Counted from the stretch's first letter, positions 15,535 through 23,302 are shown. The stretch: DNA of 29,994 nucleotides from Candidatus Fermentibacterota bacterium (GCA_012523605.1 JAAYTY010000107.1:1-29994), one strand, 5' to 3'. Notes: a model not told the origin generated them from the sequence alone. Numbers and translations are program-made.

Positions 15535-16058
15535 TCCCCCGGGTCCCCGACCATCCGGCCGCCTGGGGATTCCTGGCGCTTGGACTTCTCTTCTGCTTTC
15601 TCGGCAGGAGGCTCTTCACCTTCTTCCTGGCATGCTCGGGCTTCATCCTCGGCTTCACCGCAGGCTCCCTTCTGTTCGAGAACCTGGAGGGTCTGCTGAA
15701 ACCGGCTCTGTCCTCGGCGGCGGGGCTTGCCTGTGCCGCTCTTTCGATCGTTCTGCTCAGGCTTTCCATGTTCCTCGGGGGGGCCGCGGCCGGCTTCGTG
15801 TCCGCCTCCGGCCTGCTGGGGCTCGATCTGCTCCCATCCCTGGCGGTCGCGCTCGCGGCGGGTGTTCTGACGGCTCTCCTGACGAAGCAGTTCCTCTCGG
15901 TTCTCACCGCCGCGTCAGGCGCGCTGACTGCGGTTGCAGGAGCGACGGTTCTTTTCGATAACGCGGCTCTGCCATCGTATGCCGCACCTGTTCTGGCAGC
16001 CGCTCTGGCGATCGCTGGAGCGATCGTCCAGATGAAGGACCTGCATCGGAGCTCCTGA
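15531..16058 (+). CDS. Small polytopic membrane protein, DUF4203/TMEM198-like
   Basis: The protein has 175 residues and is almost entirely hydrophobic, with roughly six to seven membrane spans alternating with short Arg/Lys or glycine turns. Glycine-rich helices such as ACSGFILGFTAG and FLGGAAAGFVSASG recall DUF4203 proteins, but the match is weak. It starts with GTG overlapping the HAD stop (GTGA), so it is translationally coupled. Function unknown. Confidence 0.65.
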   Translation: MIPRVPDHPAAWGFLALGLLFCFLGRRLFTFFLACSGFILGFTAGSLLFENLEGLLKPALSSAAGLACAALSIVLLRLSMFLGGAAAGFVSASGLLGLDLLPSLAVALAAGVLTALLTKQFLSVLTAASGALTAVAGATVLFDNAALPSYAAPVLAAALAIAGAIVQMKDLHRSS

Positions 16059-16061
16059 GGG

Positions 16062-16087
16062 TTGCACCGGGCGGCCATGCCCGGCAA
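16062..16087 (+). other. Intergenic hairpin inside the plus-strand cluster
   Basis: CCGGGC (16067-16072) pairs with GCCCGG (16079-16084), extended by TTG/CAA across a two-base bulge. No T-run follows, so this is more likely an attenuating or stabilising hairpin than a full terminator. Confidence 0.3.
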
Positions 16088-16117
16088 TAGTCCCCGCTGC
16101 GTCGAAGGGAGGTTTTT

Positions 16118-16630
16118 CTGGACAGGCTGATGGATTACGCCCTGGTGGCACTCGTGGCGGCGGTGCTCTACGTACTGTTCCGCGCATCTCGCCGACTGCT
16201 GGGGCTCGCCCTGGCCGCTCTGGAAAGAAGGAGGGGGGCTCTGACTTCCGACGACATGATAATCCTCGGATTCAGGACCCTGATTCCCGGCATGCTTTTC
16301 CTTCCGCTCGTCACATGGGGACTGGCCTTCGTCGATCCGCTCCATCTTCCGGGAGGACTCGTCCTCCACCTTGTGCTCGTATCTATCTCGATAGTCCTGT
16401 TCAGCTTCGCAGAGGATCTCTTCGGGGCCGTATCGAGGTATCCCGCCGGCAGAATGAGGGCAGGCGAGCACTGGAGGGGAACCGGCCCTCTGCTCATCGC
16501 GTTCTGGATCGCCGGCTTCTTCCTGATCAGCCCGCTCTTCTACACCGGAGTCGCTCTGTGCCTGGCGCTCCTCCATGCATACGCCCTGTCGTGCAGATCG
16601 CAGCGTGCGGCGCCGCAGACCAGGAGATGA
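16118..16630 (+). CDS. Membrane protein of unknown function, apparent CTG start
   Basis: The protein has 170 residues with about four to five hydrophobic spans (near the N-terminus, in the LIPGMLFLPLVTWGLAF region, LVLHLVLVSISIVLFSF and LLIAFWIAGFFLISPLF) and basic loops. No family is recognised. The first ATG (16130) lies 17 bases from the nearest Shine-Dalgarno. An in-frame CTG at 16118 is spaced five bases after GGAGG (16108-16112), which is ideal. Either start gives the same membrane protein, differing by four residues. Its stop overlaps the formyltransferase ATG. Confidence 0.65.
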   Translation: MDRLMDYALVALVAAVLYVLFRASRRLLGLALAALERRRGALTSDDMIILGFRTLIPGMLFLPLVTWGLAFVDPLHLPGGLVLHLVLVSISIVLFSFAEDLFGAVSRYPAGRMRAGEHWRGTGPLLIAFWIAGFFLISPLFYTGVALCLALLHAYALSCRSQRAAPQTRR

Positions 16631-17403
16631 GAGTCGTCTTTCTCTGCGACGACGAGCCTTTCAACATACCCCGAACGGTGCTGGAGGTGATGAGGAGGCG
16701 GCCAGGCGACAGCTTCTGGGTCGTCCCCCTCGGCGGGCACGGCTCGGCGGGGCGCGGCTTCCTGAACGCGAAGCGATACTTCATCCTCTACGGAGCGGTC
16801 GGCTTCGTCAGGATGGCTCTTCGTTTCGCGGCGAGAAGGCTCCTGGGATCCCTCGGAGTGACGAAGGGCGGGCCTTACAGCCTGGCCCAGAGCGCCAGGG
16901 CCGCCGGGGCCGGCCTCCTCCGCGTCAGGAGGATCAATTCCGCCGAGGGCAGGCGCGCTCTGGCGGCTCTCGATCCGGACGTGATCGTCTCCGTCGCTTG
17001 CCCTCAGGTGCTTTCCAGGAGGACTCTGGCCCTGGCCAGGATGGCGGCAGTGAACGTTCATTCGGCTCTGCTTCCCAGGAACAGAGGCATGCTCCCGACT
17101 TTCTGGTCGCTCCTGGACGAACCTCCGTGCCCCGGGGTAACCGTGCACGAGATGGTTCCGGAGATAGACGCCGGAGACATCCTCGCACAGAGAGCCGTCC
17201 GCATCGAGGCCGGGGCGTCGCTCTGGGATCTCCTTGCGGAGTGCAAGTCGGTCGCGGCGGACCTTCTGGTCGAGGTGCTCGAGAAGATCGAGCAGGGAGC
17301 CGTCGAGAGACGCCCGAATCCCGCCAGCCTCGCCACGGTGCATTCCTTCCCCGGAGCCCGGGATGTGAGGGAGTTCAGGCGCAGAGGCTGGAGGACTCTG
17401 TGA
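16627..17403 (+). CDS. Formyltransferase-family protein (Fmt/ArnA-type)
   Basis: The protein has 258 residues. The formyltransferase core is clear: DPDVIVSVACPQVL, then AAVNVHSALLPRNRGMLPTFW and EIDAGDIL, placing the catalytic Asn143, His145 and Asp181 correctly. It is shorter than methionyl-tRNA formyltransferase and lacks its C-terminal tRNA-binding domain. It is more like the enzymes that transfer formyl from 10-formyl-THF to amino sugars or other small amines. The ATG overlaps the upstream stop (ATGA) and its own stop overlaps the deacetylase GTG, so it is tightly coupled to a polysaccharide deacetylase. A role in cell-surface sugar N-formylation is inferred. Confidence 0.85.
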   Translation: MRVVFLCDDEPFNIPRTVLEVMRRRPGDSFWVVPLGGHGSAGRGFLNAKRYFILYGAVGFVRMALRFAARRLLGSLGVTKGGPYSLAQSARAAGAGLLRVRRINSAEGRRALAALDPDVIVSVACPQVLSRRTLALARMAAVNVHSALLPRNRGMLPTFWSLLDEPPCPGVTVHEMVPEIDAGDILAQRAVRIEAGASLWDLLAECKSVAADLLVEVLEKIEQGAVERRPNPASLATVHSFPGARDVREFRRRGWRTL

Positions 17404-18278
17404 CTCCGGATCGCGTCCTGGGGCTCTCCTTCGATGTCGAGGAATGGTTCCATACAGGCGCGATGCGCCCGTTCCATCCGCCGGATTCCTGGCCCGCCCT
17501 CGAATCGGGTGTCGTAGAAGCCGTCGGGATCATTCTCGACGCACTCGAAGCTCACTCCGCCAGAGCGACGTTCTTCTTCCTTGGATCGGTGATGGACAGG
17601 TGCGGCTCCCTGGCGGGGGAGGTCGCCTCGGCCGGACACGAGATCGCGTCCCATGGCTGGGGGCACCTGGAACTGGTCTCGGCTGAGCCCAGTGATCTCG
17701 AAGCCGACCTGGGAATGTTCCGGGACTCCTGTGCACGGGCGGGTCTGCCGCAGCCCAGAGGATACCGGGCGCCGAGCTTCACCGTTGTTCCGGAGAATTC
17801 ATCATGGGTTGTAGATACTTTGCTGGCTTATGGTTATGAATACGACAGCAGCGTGTTTCCGATCAGGCGCAGAAGGCACGGCATGCCCGGCGCCCCTCTG
17901 CATCCTTTCATGCTGTCCGGAAGCCGCGGCGCGATCCTGGAGCTTCCCGTCGCCGTGGCACGCTTCGCAGGCATCGGCATCCCGGCCGGAGGAGGCGCCT
18001 GGATGAGGCTTTTCCCGGGCCTTCTGCACCGCCTCCTGCTCGCGAGGGCCGCCCGTGAGGGATCGCCCCCGGTCTTGTATTCGCACCCCTGGGAGTATCA
18101 CCTGCCCCTTGGCAAATCCCGGAGCTATGCCCCCGTGGTCACGCTCAGGCAGTCCCTGAACGCAGGCCGGCCAATGCTCGGAAGGCTCGAGAGGATCCTC
18201 GGCTCCTTCCGGGCTGTCACGCTGGGAGAGCTGGCCGACGATGCAGGGCGGACCGGCTCCGAACCACAGGGAAAATGA
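17400..18278 (+). CDS. Polysaccharide deacetylase (NodB homology, DUF3473 type)
   Basis: The protein has 292 residues. The NodB-domain motifs are present: LSFDVEEWFH (Asp12), ATFFFLGSVMDR, GHEIASHGWGHLEL (metal His85 and His89), GYRAPSFTV and the late YSHPWEY. The DVEEWFH opening and the HPWE motif are typical of the DUF3473-containing deacetylases of exopolysaccharide loci. No signal peptide is visible, so it probably acts on a cytoplasmic or membrane-facing lipid-linked sugar. GTG 17400 overlaps the formyltransferase stop (GTGA); CTGGAGGA lies just upstream. Confidence 0.9.
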   Translation: MTPDRVLGLSFDVEEWFHTGAMRPFHPPDSWPALESGVVEAVGIILDALEAHSARATFFFLGSVMDRCGSLAGEVASAGHEIASHGWGHLELVSAEPSDLEADLGMFRDSCARAGLPQPRGYRAPSFTVVPENSSWVVDTLLAYGYEYDSSVFPIRRRRHGMPGAPLHPFMLSGSRGAILELPVAVARFAGIGIPAGGGAWMRLFPGLLHRLLLARAAREGSPPVLYSHPWEYHLPLGKSRSYAPVVTLRQSLNAGRPMLGRLERILGSFRAVTLGELADDAGRTGSEPQGK

Positions 18279-18281
18279 AAC

Positions 18282-18303
18282 GGGCCGGGAGCGATCCCGG
18301 CCC
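18282..18303. terminator. Bidirectional terminator hairpin with GCGA loop
   Basis: GGGCCGGGA (18282-18290) pairs perfectly with TCCCGGCCC (18295-18303) around a GCGA tetraloop, between the converging deacetylase and ferredoxin genes. Read on the minus strand it is followed by GTTTCATTTT, a good terminator tail for the ferredoxin gene. Confidence 0.75.
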
Positions 18304-18331
18304 GCCCTTATGAGCTTCCTGGATCCGCGGC

Positions 18332-18499
18332 TCAGGGGGCCTCTATGGCCTCCACCGGGCACACGGAGGCACATGCGCCGCAGTCTATGCACTTCTGCGG
18401 ATCGATTTTGTACTTGGCGCCCTCGCTGATGGCATCCACCGGACACTCGCTCTGGCAGTTGCCGCATGCGATGCACTTGTCGGTTATCCTGTAGGCCAC
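18332..18499 (-). CDS. Short 2[4Fe-4S] ferredoxin
   Basis: This 55-residue protein is a clostridial-type bacterial ferredoxin. It has two CxxCxxCxxxCP sets: Cys9, 12, 15, 19 with Pro20, and Cys37, 40, 43, 47 with Pro48, separated by an AISEGAKYKID stretch. The start is GTG at 18499, five bases after GGGAGGG. It is monocistronic, with its own strong promoter and terminator. It is a plausible electron acceptor for indolepyruvate:ferredoxin oxidoreductase and other oxidoreductases of an anaerobe. Confidence 0.95.
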   Translation of the reverse strand: MAYRITDKCIACGNCQSECPVDAISEGAKYKIDPQKCIDCGACASVCPVEAIEAP

Positions 18500-18528
18500 G
18501 GAACCCTCCCTTCTGCAAGACAGGGCGC

Positions 18529-18558
18529 ACTATACCGGCAACGAACGCCGCCTGTCAA
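18529..18558 (-). promoter_or_regulatory. Strong sigma70-type promoter of the ferredoxin gene
   Basis: On the minus strand a perfect TTGACA (18558-18553) is followed after 18 bases by TATAGT (18534-18529, 5 of 6). Start codon 18499 lies 30 bases downstream of the -10. This is the best promoter match in the window. Confidence 0.75.
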
Positions 18559-18583
18559 CGAATCGGATGCCTGAGGCCGGGTA

Positions 18584-18612
18584 TTGCACACATCTGATTA
18601 TGCTGTAATAAT
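18584..18612 (+). promoter_or_regulatory. Candidate promoter of the small gene at 18631
   Basis: TTGCAC (18584-18589) and AATAAT (18607-18612) are separated by 17 bases in an unusually AT-rich stretch, 18 bases before the ATG. It is divergent from the ferredoxin promoter. Confidence 0.55.
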
Positions 18613-18630
18613 GGCATTCGTGGAGGGGTC

Positions 18631-18897
18631 ATGAAGGATTTTCTCGCCGAAAGCTTCTTCGAGAAGGGCTGGGAGAGCGTAGATCGCAGCTTCAGGAAGC
18701 TCTCCTCGGCCGCCGAGGACATGAAGGCGGGCGAGGAAAACTCTCCGGAGGACATCTCGAGGGCCCTGAACAAGCTCGCGTCGCAGGTTGACCTTTTCGC
18801 CGACCACTGGGTGCATTTCCACACGAGGCTCGAAGCGCTGATGCACGAGTTCAACATCGACGCCAGGACACAGGAACAGGCCGACAGGAAGCAGTAG
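18631..18897 (+). CDS. Small helical protein of unknown function, paralog of the gene at 18920-19195
   Basis: The protein has 88 residues and is highly charged, with predicted helices throughout and no signal peptide or membrane segment. Shared with the neighbouring convergent gene are FE--W at residues 10-14 and the pattern VD-FA--W--F------L at 53-70 (VDLFADHWVHFHTRLEAL), with nearly the same spacing. I recognise no known family. A strong GGAGGGG precedes the ATG, and a candidate promoter lies immediately upstream, so it appears to be transcribed on its own. Confidence 0.75.
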   Translation: MKDFLAESFFEKGWESVDRSFRKLSSAAEDMKAGEENSPEDISRALNKLASQVDLFADHWVHFHTRLEALMHEFNIDARTQEQADRKQ

Positions 18898-18919
18898 ACG
18901 CCGCGGCCCGCAGGCCCGA

Positions 18920-19195
18920 TCAGGGCTGCCTTTTAACCTTGTCTTCCAGGGCCTTTCTTCTCTTCTCGAAATCCATCCAGCGCTCGGCGAAGACGTCGAC
19001 CATCTTCTGGATGTCCAGGAGCTTCTTGGCTATGGCTTTTTTCGTCTCGTCCCCTAGGCCGACCCTGTCGGCCAGATCGAGGTCGAGTCTCAGCCTCGCC
19101 ATCCTCTCGTTGATCTCCTGCCAGGCGGCCTCGAACATCTGCTCGGGCGGCTGGCTCCGTTCGTCGCCGAATCTCTCGGGAGCGGAACCGTTCAT
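18920..19195 (-). CDS. Small helical protein of unknown function, paralog of the gene at 18631-18897
   Basis: The protein has 91 residues, is charged and predicted helical. The core matches its convergent neighbour: MFEAAWQEINERMARL near residues 20-35, and MVDVFAERWMDFEKRRKAL at 65-83. It has an extra Ser/Glu/Pro-rich N-terminus of about 15 residues. GGAGGT lies six bases before the ATG. It is only 22 bases downstream of parB on the same strand and may be co-transcribed with the par operon. No known family is recognised. Confidence 0.75.
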   Translation of the reverse strand: MNGSAPERFGDERSQPPEQMFEAAWQEINERMARLRLDLDLADRVGLGDETKKAIAKKLLDIQKMVDVFAERWMDFEKRRKALEDKVKRQP

Positions 19196-19217
19196 CCTGC
19201 ACCTCCGCCTCGGAACT

Positions 19218-20072
19218 TCAAGTCCTGACCCCGAGGATATCGAGAATCCTCTCGAGTTCGTCCAAGGAGGCGAATTCCACTTCGATCCTCCCTCTGCCCC
19301 TGCGTTCCACGATCCTGACCCTGGTGCCCAGCCTGCGCTGGACGGCCTCCTCCAGAGAGCGCGCTTCGGGAGACCTCCCGGGGGCCGGCTTCCTCCTGCC
19401 GGAGGACGAGGACTGTTTCCTGATGTACTCCTCCAGCTGGCGGACCGAGTAACGTCTCCTCACGGCGAGTTCAGCAGTCCTCTCGATGGAGGCGCGGGTC
19501 CGGAGACCGAGGAGGGCCCTTCCGTGACCCATCGAGAGTTCTCCGCTCCCGAGCAGGTTCTTCACCGATTCGGGAAGCTCCAGAAGCCTTACGAAGTTGG
19601 CGATGGTGGATCTCTTCAGGCCGATCTGGCGCCCCACCTCCTCCTGGGTGAGACCGAACATCCCGCTGAGGCGGGAGAAGTTCTCGGCTTTCTCCATGGG
19701 GCCGAGATCCTTGCGCTGTATGTTCTCGACGAGCGCAAGGACGAGCATCTGCGTGTCGTCGGCGTCTCTTATCACGGCCGGCACTTCTGTCATGCCGGCC
19801 AGGGCGGCCGCCCTGAGCCTGCGCTCTCCTGCTATGACCTGGAAGCGGCCCGAGTGTTTTCGGAGAACCAGAGGCTGCAGGAGCCCCTGGGCTCTGATCG
19901 AGTCCGCCAGGGCCTGGAGCTCCTCCTGATCCCAGTCCCTGCGGGGCTGGAAGGGGTTCGGGTCGATTCTGGCCGCGGAAACGAGCACTATCTGGCCCGA
20001 CGCGGTTTCCCCAACCTGGGGAAGGAGGGCCTCGAGGCCTCTTCCCAGAGCTCTGCGCCCCTGAGATGTCAT
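19218..20072 (-). CDS. parB: Chromosome-partitioning protein ParB
   Basis: The protein has 284 residues. After GRRALGRGLEALLP come the ParB N-terminal CTP-binding motifs: DPNPFQPRRDW, LADSIRAQGLLQPLVLR, GERRLRAAALAG and LALVENIQRKDLGPMEKAE. A helix-turn-helix around LTQEEVGRQIGLKRSTIANFVRLL and GELSMGHGRALLGL recognises parS. A basic linker rich in Ser/Arg/Lys leads to the C-terminal dimerisation segment ending in LDELERILDILG. The ATG overlaps the parA stop (ATGA). Its likely target parS lies 1.4 kb upstream in rsmG. Confidence 0.96.
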   Translation of the reverse strand: MTSQGRRALGRGLEALLPQVGETASGQIVLVSAARIDPNPFQPRRDWDQEELQALADSIRAQGLLQPLVLRKHSGRFQVIAGERRLRAAALAGMTEVPAVIRDADDTQMLVLALVENIQRKDLGPMEKAENFSRLSGMFGLTQEEVGRQIGLKRSTIANFVRLLELPESVKNLLGSGELSMGHGRALLGLRTRASIERTAELAVRRRYSVRQLEEYIRKQSSSSGRRKPAPGRSPEARSLEEAVQRRLGTRVRIVERRGRGRIEVEFASLDELERILDILGVRT

Positions 20073-20827
20073 CTGGCCATCAGCTCCTCCGCGAGGAGGA
20101 GATAGCTCCTCGCCCCGGGCGAATCGTAATCGTAGTGCAGAACCGGCTTCCCGAAGCTCGGGGCCTCGCTTAGCCTCACATTGCGCGGTATCCGTGTTTC
20201 GAGCAGGCGGCCGCCGAGATGGGTCTCGGCATCGGCTTCGACTTCGCGGCTCAGGTTCAGCCTCCTGTCGTACATGGTGAGAAGCACGCCCTCGACCTCG
20301 AGCGCGGGATTCCACAGAGCGCGTACCCTGCCGATCGTCTCGAGCAGGTGCGACAGACCCTCAAGTGCGTAGTACTCGCTCTGAAGAGGCAGAAGCACGC
20401 TGTCGGCGGCCACCAGCGCGTTCAGGGTCAGAAGGCCGAGGGAGGGGGCGCAGTCGATGAGAACGTAGTCGAACCTCTCGAGGAAAGGAACCCGCACGGC
20501 GCGCCGCAGGAAGCTCTCTCTTTCATCCTGGGCTGCCAGTTCGATCTCGAGACCCGCCAGATCACGCGAGCCGGGGACTATGTGAAGGCCCTCGAAACCC
20601 GTCTCCCTTGCACAACGGTCGAGGCCTTCGGTGGATGTCAGCAGAGCGTGCATGTCTCTTCCGTCGCCGGGGGTGACCCCGAGGCCGCTGGTGGCGTTGG
20701 CCTGAGGGTCCATGTCGAGGACGAGGACCTCCCTGTCGTACGCGGCGAGGCTGGCGGCGAGATTCACCACGGTAGTGGTCTTCCCGACGCCTCCCTTCTG
20801 GTTCGCCGTGGCGATGACCCTGTTCAT
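20069..20827 (-). CDS. parA: Chromosome-partitioning ATPase ParA (Soj)
   Basis: The protein has 252 residues. The deviant Walker A KGGVGKTTT lies at residues 11-19, Walker A' at VLVLDMDPQANATSGLG and Walker B at YVLIDCAPSLGLLTLNAL. LLPLQSEYYALEGLSHLLETI and TRIPRNVRLSEAPSFGKPV are typical of Soj-type ParA. It binds DNA non-specifically with ATP and moves ParB-parS complexes. Its start overlaps the rsmG stop and its stop overlaps the parB start, giving the coupled order rsmG-parA-parB. Confidence 0.97.
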   Translation of the reverse strand: MNRVIATANQKGGVGKTTTVVNLAASLAAYDREVLVLDMDPQANATSGLGVTPGDGRDMHALLTSTEGLDRCARETGFEGLHIVPGSRDLAGLEIELAAQDERESFLRRAVRVPFLERFDYVLIDCAPSLGLLTLNALVAADSVLLPLQSEYYALEGLSHLLETIGRVRALWNPALEVEGVLLTMYDRRLNLSREVEADAETHLGGRLLETRIPRNVRLSEAPSFGKPVLHYDYDSPGARSYLLLAEELMAR

Positions 20828-21501
20828 TCCCTCTCTTCCCGGTTCCGCGCGGAAAAACAGTTCGAGGCTCGATCGACGCGATACTGCACCACTGCACCCG
20901 TGCGGTCAAGCGGCGGCACGGGCAGATCGAATACCCTCGCTGCAGCGCGTCCCGCCTTCCCTGCCGATGGTTCTCTGACGGTCAGGACGGCATCTCCGGC
21001 TCCGACCGATGCAAGGATGCCGACCAGAGACGCCGCATCCGAGACCGCCCGTGCCGTATACTGAGCCGCCGTGGAGGAGAAGTCCTCGATCCGTGCCCGC
21101 TCGACGCGCGCTTTCGAGAGCCCGAGCCTTTCCACGGCCATCTCGAGGAACAGAGCCCGGTTTCTCCGCGGCTCCAGCATCACGATATCCCAGCCCATCA
21201 TGCCCAGCACCATCCCGGGGAATCCAGCGCCGCTGCCGATGTCCACGACGGGGGCCCTGTCCAGCACGGCGGCGAAAGCGAGCGATTCGAGGAAGTGCCT
21301 CGGCCAGAGTCTGGGCATCTCCGACGGTCCGATCAGATTCACGAACCGCGAGCGGCACGCCAGGAGTGCCGCGAACTCTCTCATGAGGGAGATCTCCCTG
21401 CCGCCGGGTCTGATCCCGAGCGTCAGGCAGTCACGCACGATGTCTTCGTCCGAAGGCAGGACTGCTCCGAGTTCAGGATCCGTGTGTTCCACGTGGAACA
21501 C
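20824..21501 (-). CDS. rsmG: 16S rRNA (guanine527-N7)-methyltransferase RsmG
   Basis: The protein has 225 residues from the GTG at 21501. The SAM-binding motif VVDIGSGAGFPGMVLGMM is clear, followed by EPRRNRALFLEMAVERLGL and a YTARAVSD strand, the standard RsmG pattern. The enzyme methylates G527 in the 530 loop; its loss gives low-level streptomycin resistance. An upstream TTG (21516) is possible, but GTG 21501 is preferred because GAGGA precedes it and the resulting FHVEH opening is common in RsmG proteins that carry parS. It overlaps the mnmG end by 29 bases. Confidence 0.94.
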   Translation of the reverse strand: MFHVEHTDPELGAVLPSDEDIVRDCLTLGIRPGGREISLMREFAALLACRSRFVNLIGPSEMPRLWPRHFLESLAFAAVLDRAPVVDIGSGAGFPGMVLGMMGWDIVMLEPRRNRALFLEMAVERLGLSKARVERARIEDFSSTAAQYTARAVSDAASLVGILASVGAGDAVLTVREPSAGKAGRAAARVFDLPVPPLDRTGAVVQYRVDRASNCFSARNREERE

Positions 21502-23302
21502 CCCCCGTCCTCGCAAGGTGGACGAGCAGGCCGTCGATATCGGATGGTCTCACTCCGGGAAGTGCGGACGCTTCGCCTAGATTCGACGGCCGCGCCCTTT
21601 CGAGAGCCTCCCTGGCCTCCCAGGAGATCTCCTCCACCGACCTGAAGTCCCCTATGGAGTTCAGGGAAAGCCCGTGAAGCCTCCTCCAGGTCTCCATCCT
21701 CCTCGCCGCCCTGTCTACGTAACCCCTGTACTTCTCGTCCAGCACCGCGCTCCTGAAAGACTCCCTGTCGAGCTCCGCCAGCTCCGGGTACCTCTCGACA
21801 AGATCTCTCTCGTCGATCTCAGGTCTCCGGCAGAGGTCCAGTGCCCTGACGCCCTCCGCCGAGCACGATTCCAGTGCAGACCGCGCCTTGTCGGCATCCT
21901 GTTCCAGCACGGCGAGGAGATCGGCGTCTCCCGGTCTGGCCACACCCATTTCCAGCGCCCAGGGCAGACATCGGAGGGGTGCGTTGTCCTCCCGCAGGTG
22001 AAGCCTGCTCCATGCGCGGGAGGAGAAGAGTCTGTAGGGCTCATCGAGCCCTCTGCAGGTGACGTCCGACACCAGGACCCCGATGTAGCCCCAGGCCTGA
22101 TCCGGCTCGAACAGCGGCTTCCCCAGGGCGGCGGCTGCGGCGTTCCTTCCGGCAAGGAGGCCGAGAGCTGCCGCCTCTTCGTATCCGGTCGTGCCGCATA
22201 TCTGCCCGGCGAAGAACAGGTTCTCCGAGCCTGCCGCTCTGAGCGTCCCGTCGAAACCTCCGGGGAGGAAATAACCATACTCGACTGCGTATCCCCAGCG
22301 GGCCACCCGGGCTTCCGAGCAGCCCGGAAGGCTGCGGATCATCTCGATCTGCGCCTGTTCGGGCAGGCTGGTCGAGAGCCCGTTGAGATAGACGAGAGGA
22401 CTGTCAATTCCCACGGGCTCCACGAACACCACATGCTCGGAGCGCTCGGGGAACCTGACGACCTTGTCCTCGAAGCTGGGGCAGTACCGGGGGCCCCGCC
22501 CGGTGATCCCGCCGGTGAACAGAGGCGACTCGCCGAAGGCCGACATGGCCGCCCGCCTGGTCTTTCCGGTCGTCCTTGTCACCCAACAGGGCATTCTCGC
22601 CGAAGGCGCCCCGAACCGCCGGCCTCTGAAGGAGAAGAGGAATCCGGGGCCGTCCTCGCACTGAAGCTCCATCTCCGAGTAGTCCAGTGAGGTTCCCGCC
22701 AGTCTCGGGGGCGTGCCCGTCTTGAAGCGGCCGAGTGCGAAGCCCCGCCTCTCCAGGTCATCGGCGAGCGCGAAGGAGCTCCCGTCCCCGGTGCGGCCGC
22801 CACGCCACTTCTGGCGCCCTCTGAAGAGCACCCCCCGAAGGAACGTGCCGGCGGCTATTACAACCGCATCCCCCGCGAGCAGACGCCCGCCCGAGAGCCG
22901 GACCCCCGAGAGTCTCTCCGTCGGGCCCGAGAGCGCCGTGACCTCGTCTTCGACGAGGATCACTCCAGCCTCCTCAAGGCTTTTCCTGACCAGCTTCGAG
23001 TAGAGTGCGGCATCCGACTGCACCCTGGGCCCCCATACTGCGGGCCCCCTGCTCCTGTTGAGCATCCGGAACTGGAGCGCGCTGCCGTCCGCGCACTCCC
23101 CCATCGCGCCTCCAAGAGCGTCTATCTCTCTTACCAGAGTTCCCTTGGCCACTCCGCCTATGGCGGGATTGCAGGACATCTCGCCGATACGGCCGATGTC
23201 GAATGTCACCAGCACCGCCGAGGCTCCCGCGCGCACGGCCGCGAGCGCCGCCTCGGCGCCGGCGTGGCCTCCGCCGACCACTATTACGATCGGAGCCTTC
23301 AC
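21473..23302 (-). CDS. mnmG: tRNA uridine-34 5-carboxymethylaminomethyl modification enzyme MnmG (GidA)
   Basis: The protein has 609 residues, slightly shorter than usual. The FAD dinucleotide fold IVIVVGGGHAGAEAALAA is at the N-terminus. Then come SCNPAIGGVAKGTLVREIDALGG, LNRSRGPAVWGPRVQSD, GRFKTGTPPRL, YCPSFEDKVVRF (catalytic-type Cys) and FAGQICGTTGYEEAAALG. With MnmE it installs cmnm5 or nm5 on wobble U34 using FAD, NADH, a folate C1 unit and glycine or ammonium. The start is GTG at 23302, overlapping the mnmE stop (GTGA). Confidence 0.97.
   Translation of the reverse strand: MKAPIVIVVGGGHAGAEAALAAVRAGASAVLVTFDIGRIGEMSCNPAIGGVAKGTLVREIDALGGAMGECADGSALQFRMLNRSRGPAVWGPRVQSDAALYSKLVRKSLEEAGVILVEDEVTALSGPTERLSGVRLSGGRLLAGDAVVIAAGTFLRGVLFRGRQKWRGGRTGDGSSFALADDLERRGFALGRFKTGTPPRLAGTSLDYSEMELQCEDGPGFLFSFRGRRFGAPSARMPCWVTRTTGKTRRAAMSAFGESPLFTGGITGRGPRYCPSFEDKVVRFPERSEHVVFVEPVGIDSPLVYLNGLSTSLPEQAQIEMIRSLPGCSEARVARWGYAVEYGYFLPGGFDGTLRAAGSENLFFAGQICGTTGYEEAAALGLLAGRNAAAAALGKPLFEPDQAWGYIGVLVSDVTCRGLDEPYRLFSSRAWSRLHLREDNAPLRCLPWALEMGVARPGDADLLAVLEQDADKARSALESCSAEGVRALDLCRRPEIDERDLVERYPELAELDRESFRSAVLDEKYRGYVDRAARRMETWRRLHGLSLNSIGDFRSVEEISWEAREALERARPSNLGEASALPGVRPSDIDGLLVHLARTGGVPRGTHGS
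21484..21501. promoter_or_regulatory. parS: parS centromere site
   Basis: The 16-mer TGTTCCACGTGGAACA (21485-21500) is a perfect palindrome and one of the usual forms of the bacterial parS consensus (TGTTTCACGTGAAACA type). With the flanking G and C it is an 18-bp perfect palindrome. Its outer three bases are the rsmG start codon on the minus strand, and it encodes VFHVEH. It also lies in the 3' end of mnmG. About 5.6 kb from dnaA, it is well placed as an origin-proximal ParB loading site. I saw no second copy in the window. Confidence 0.92.
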
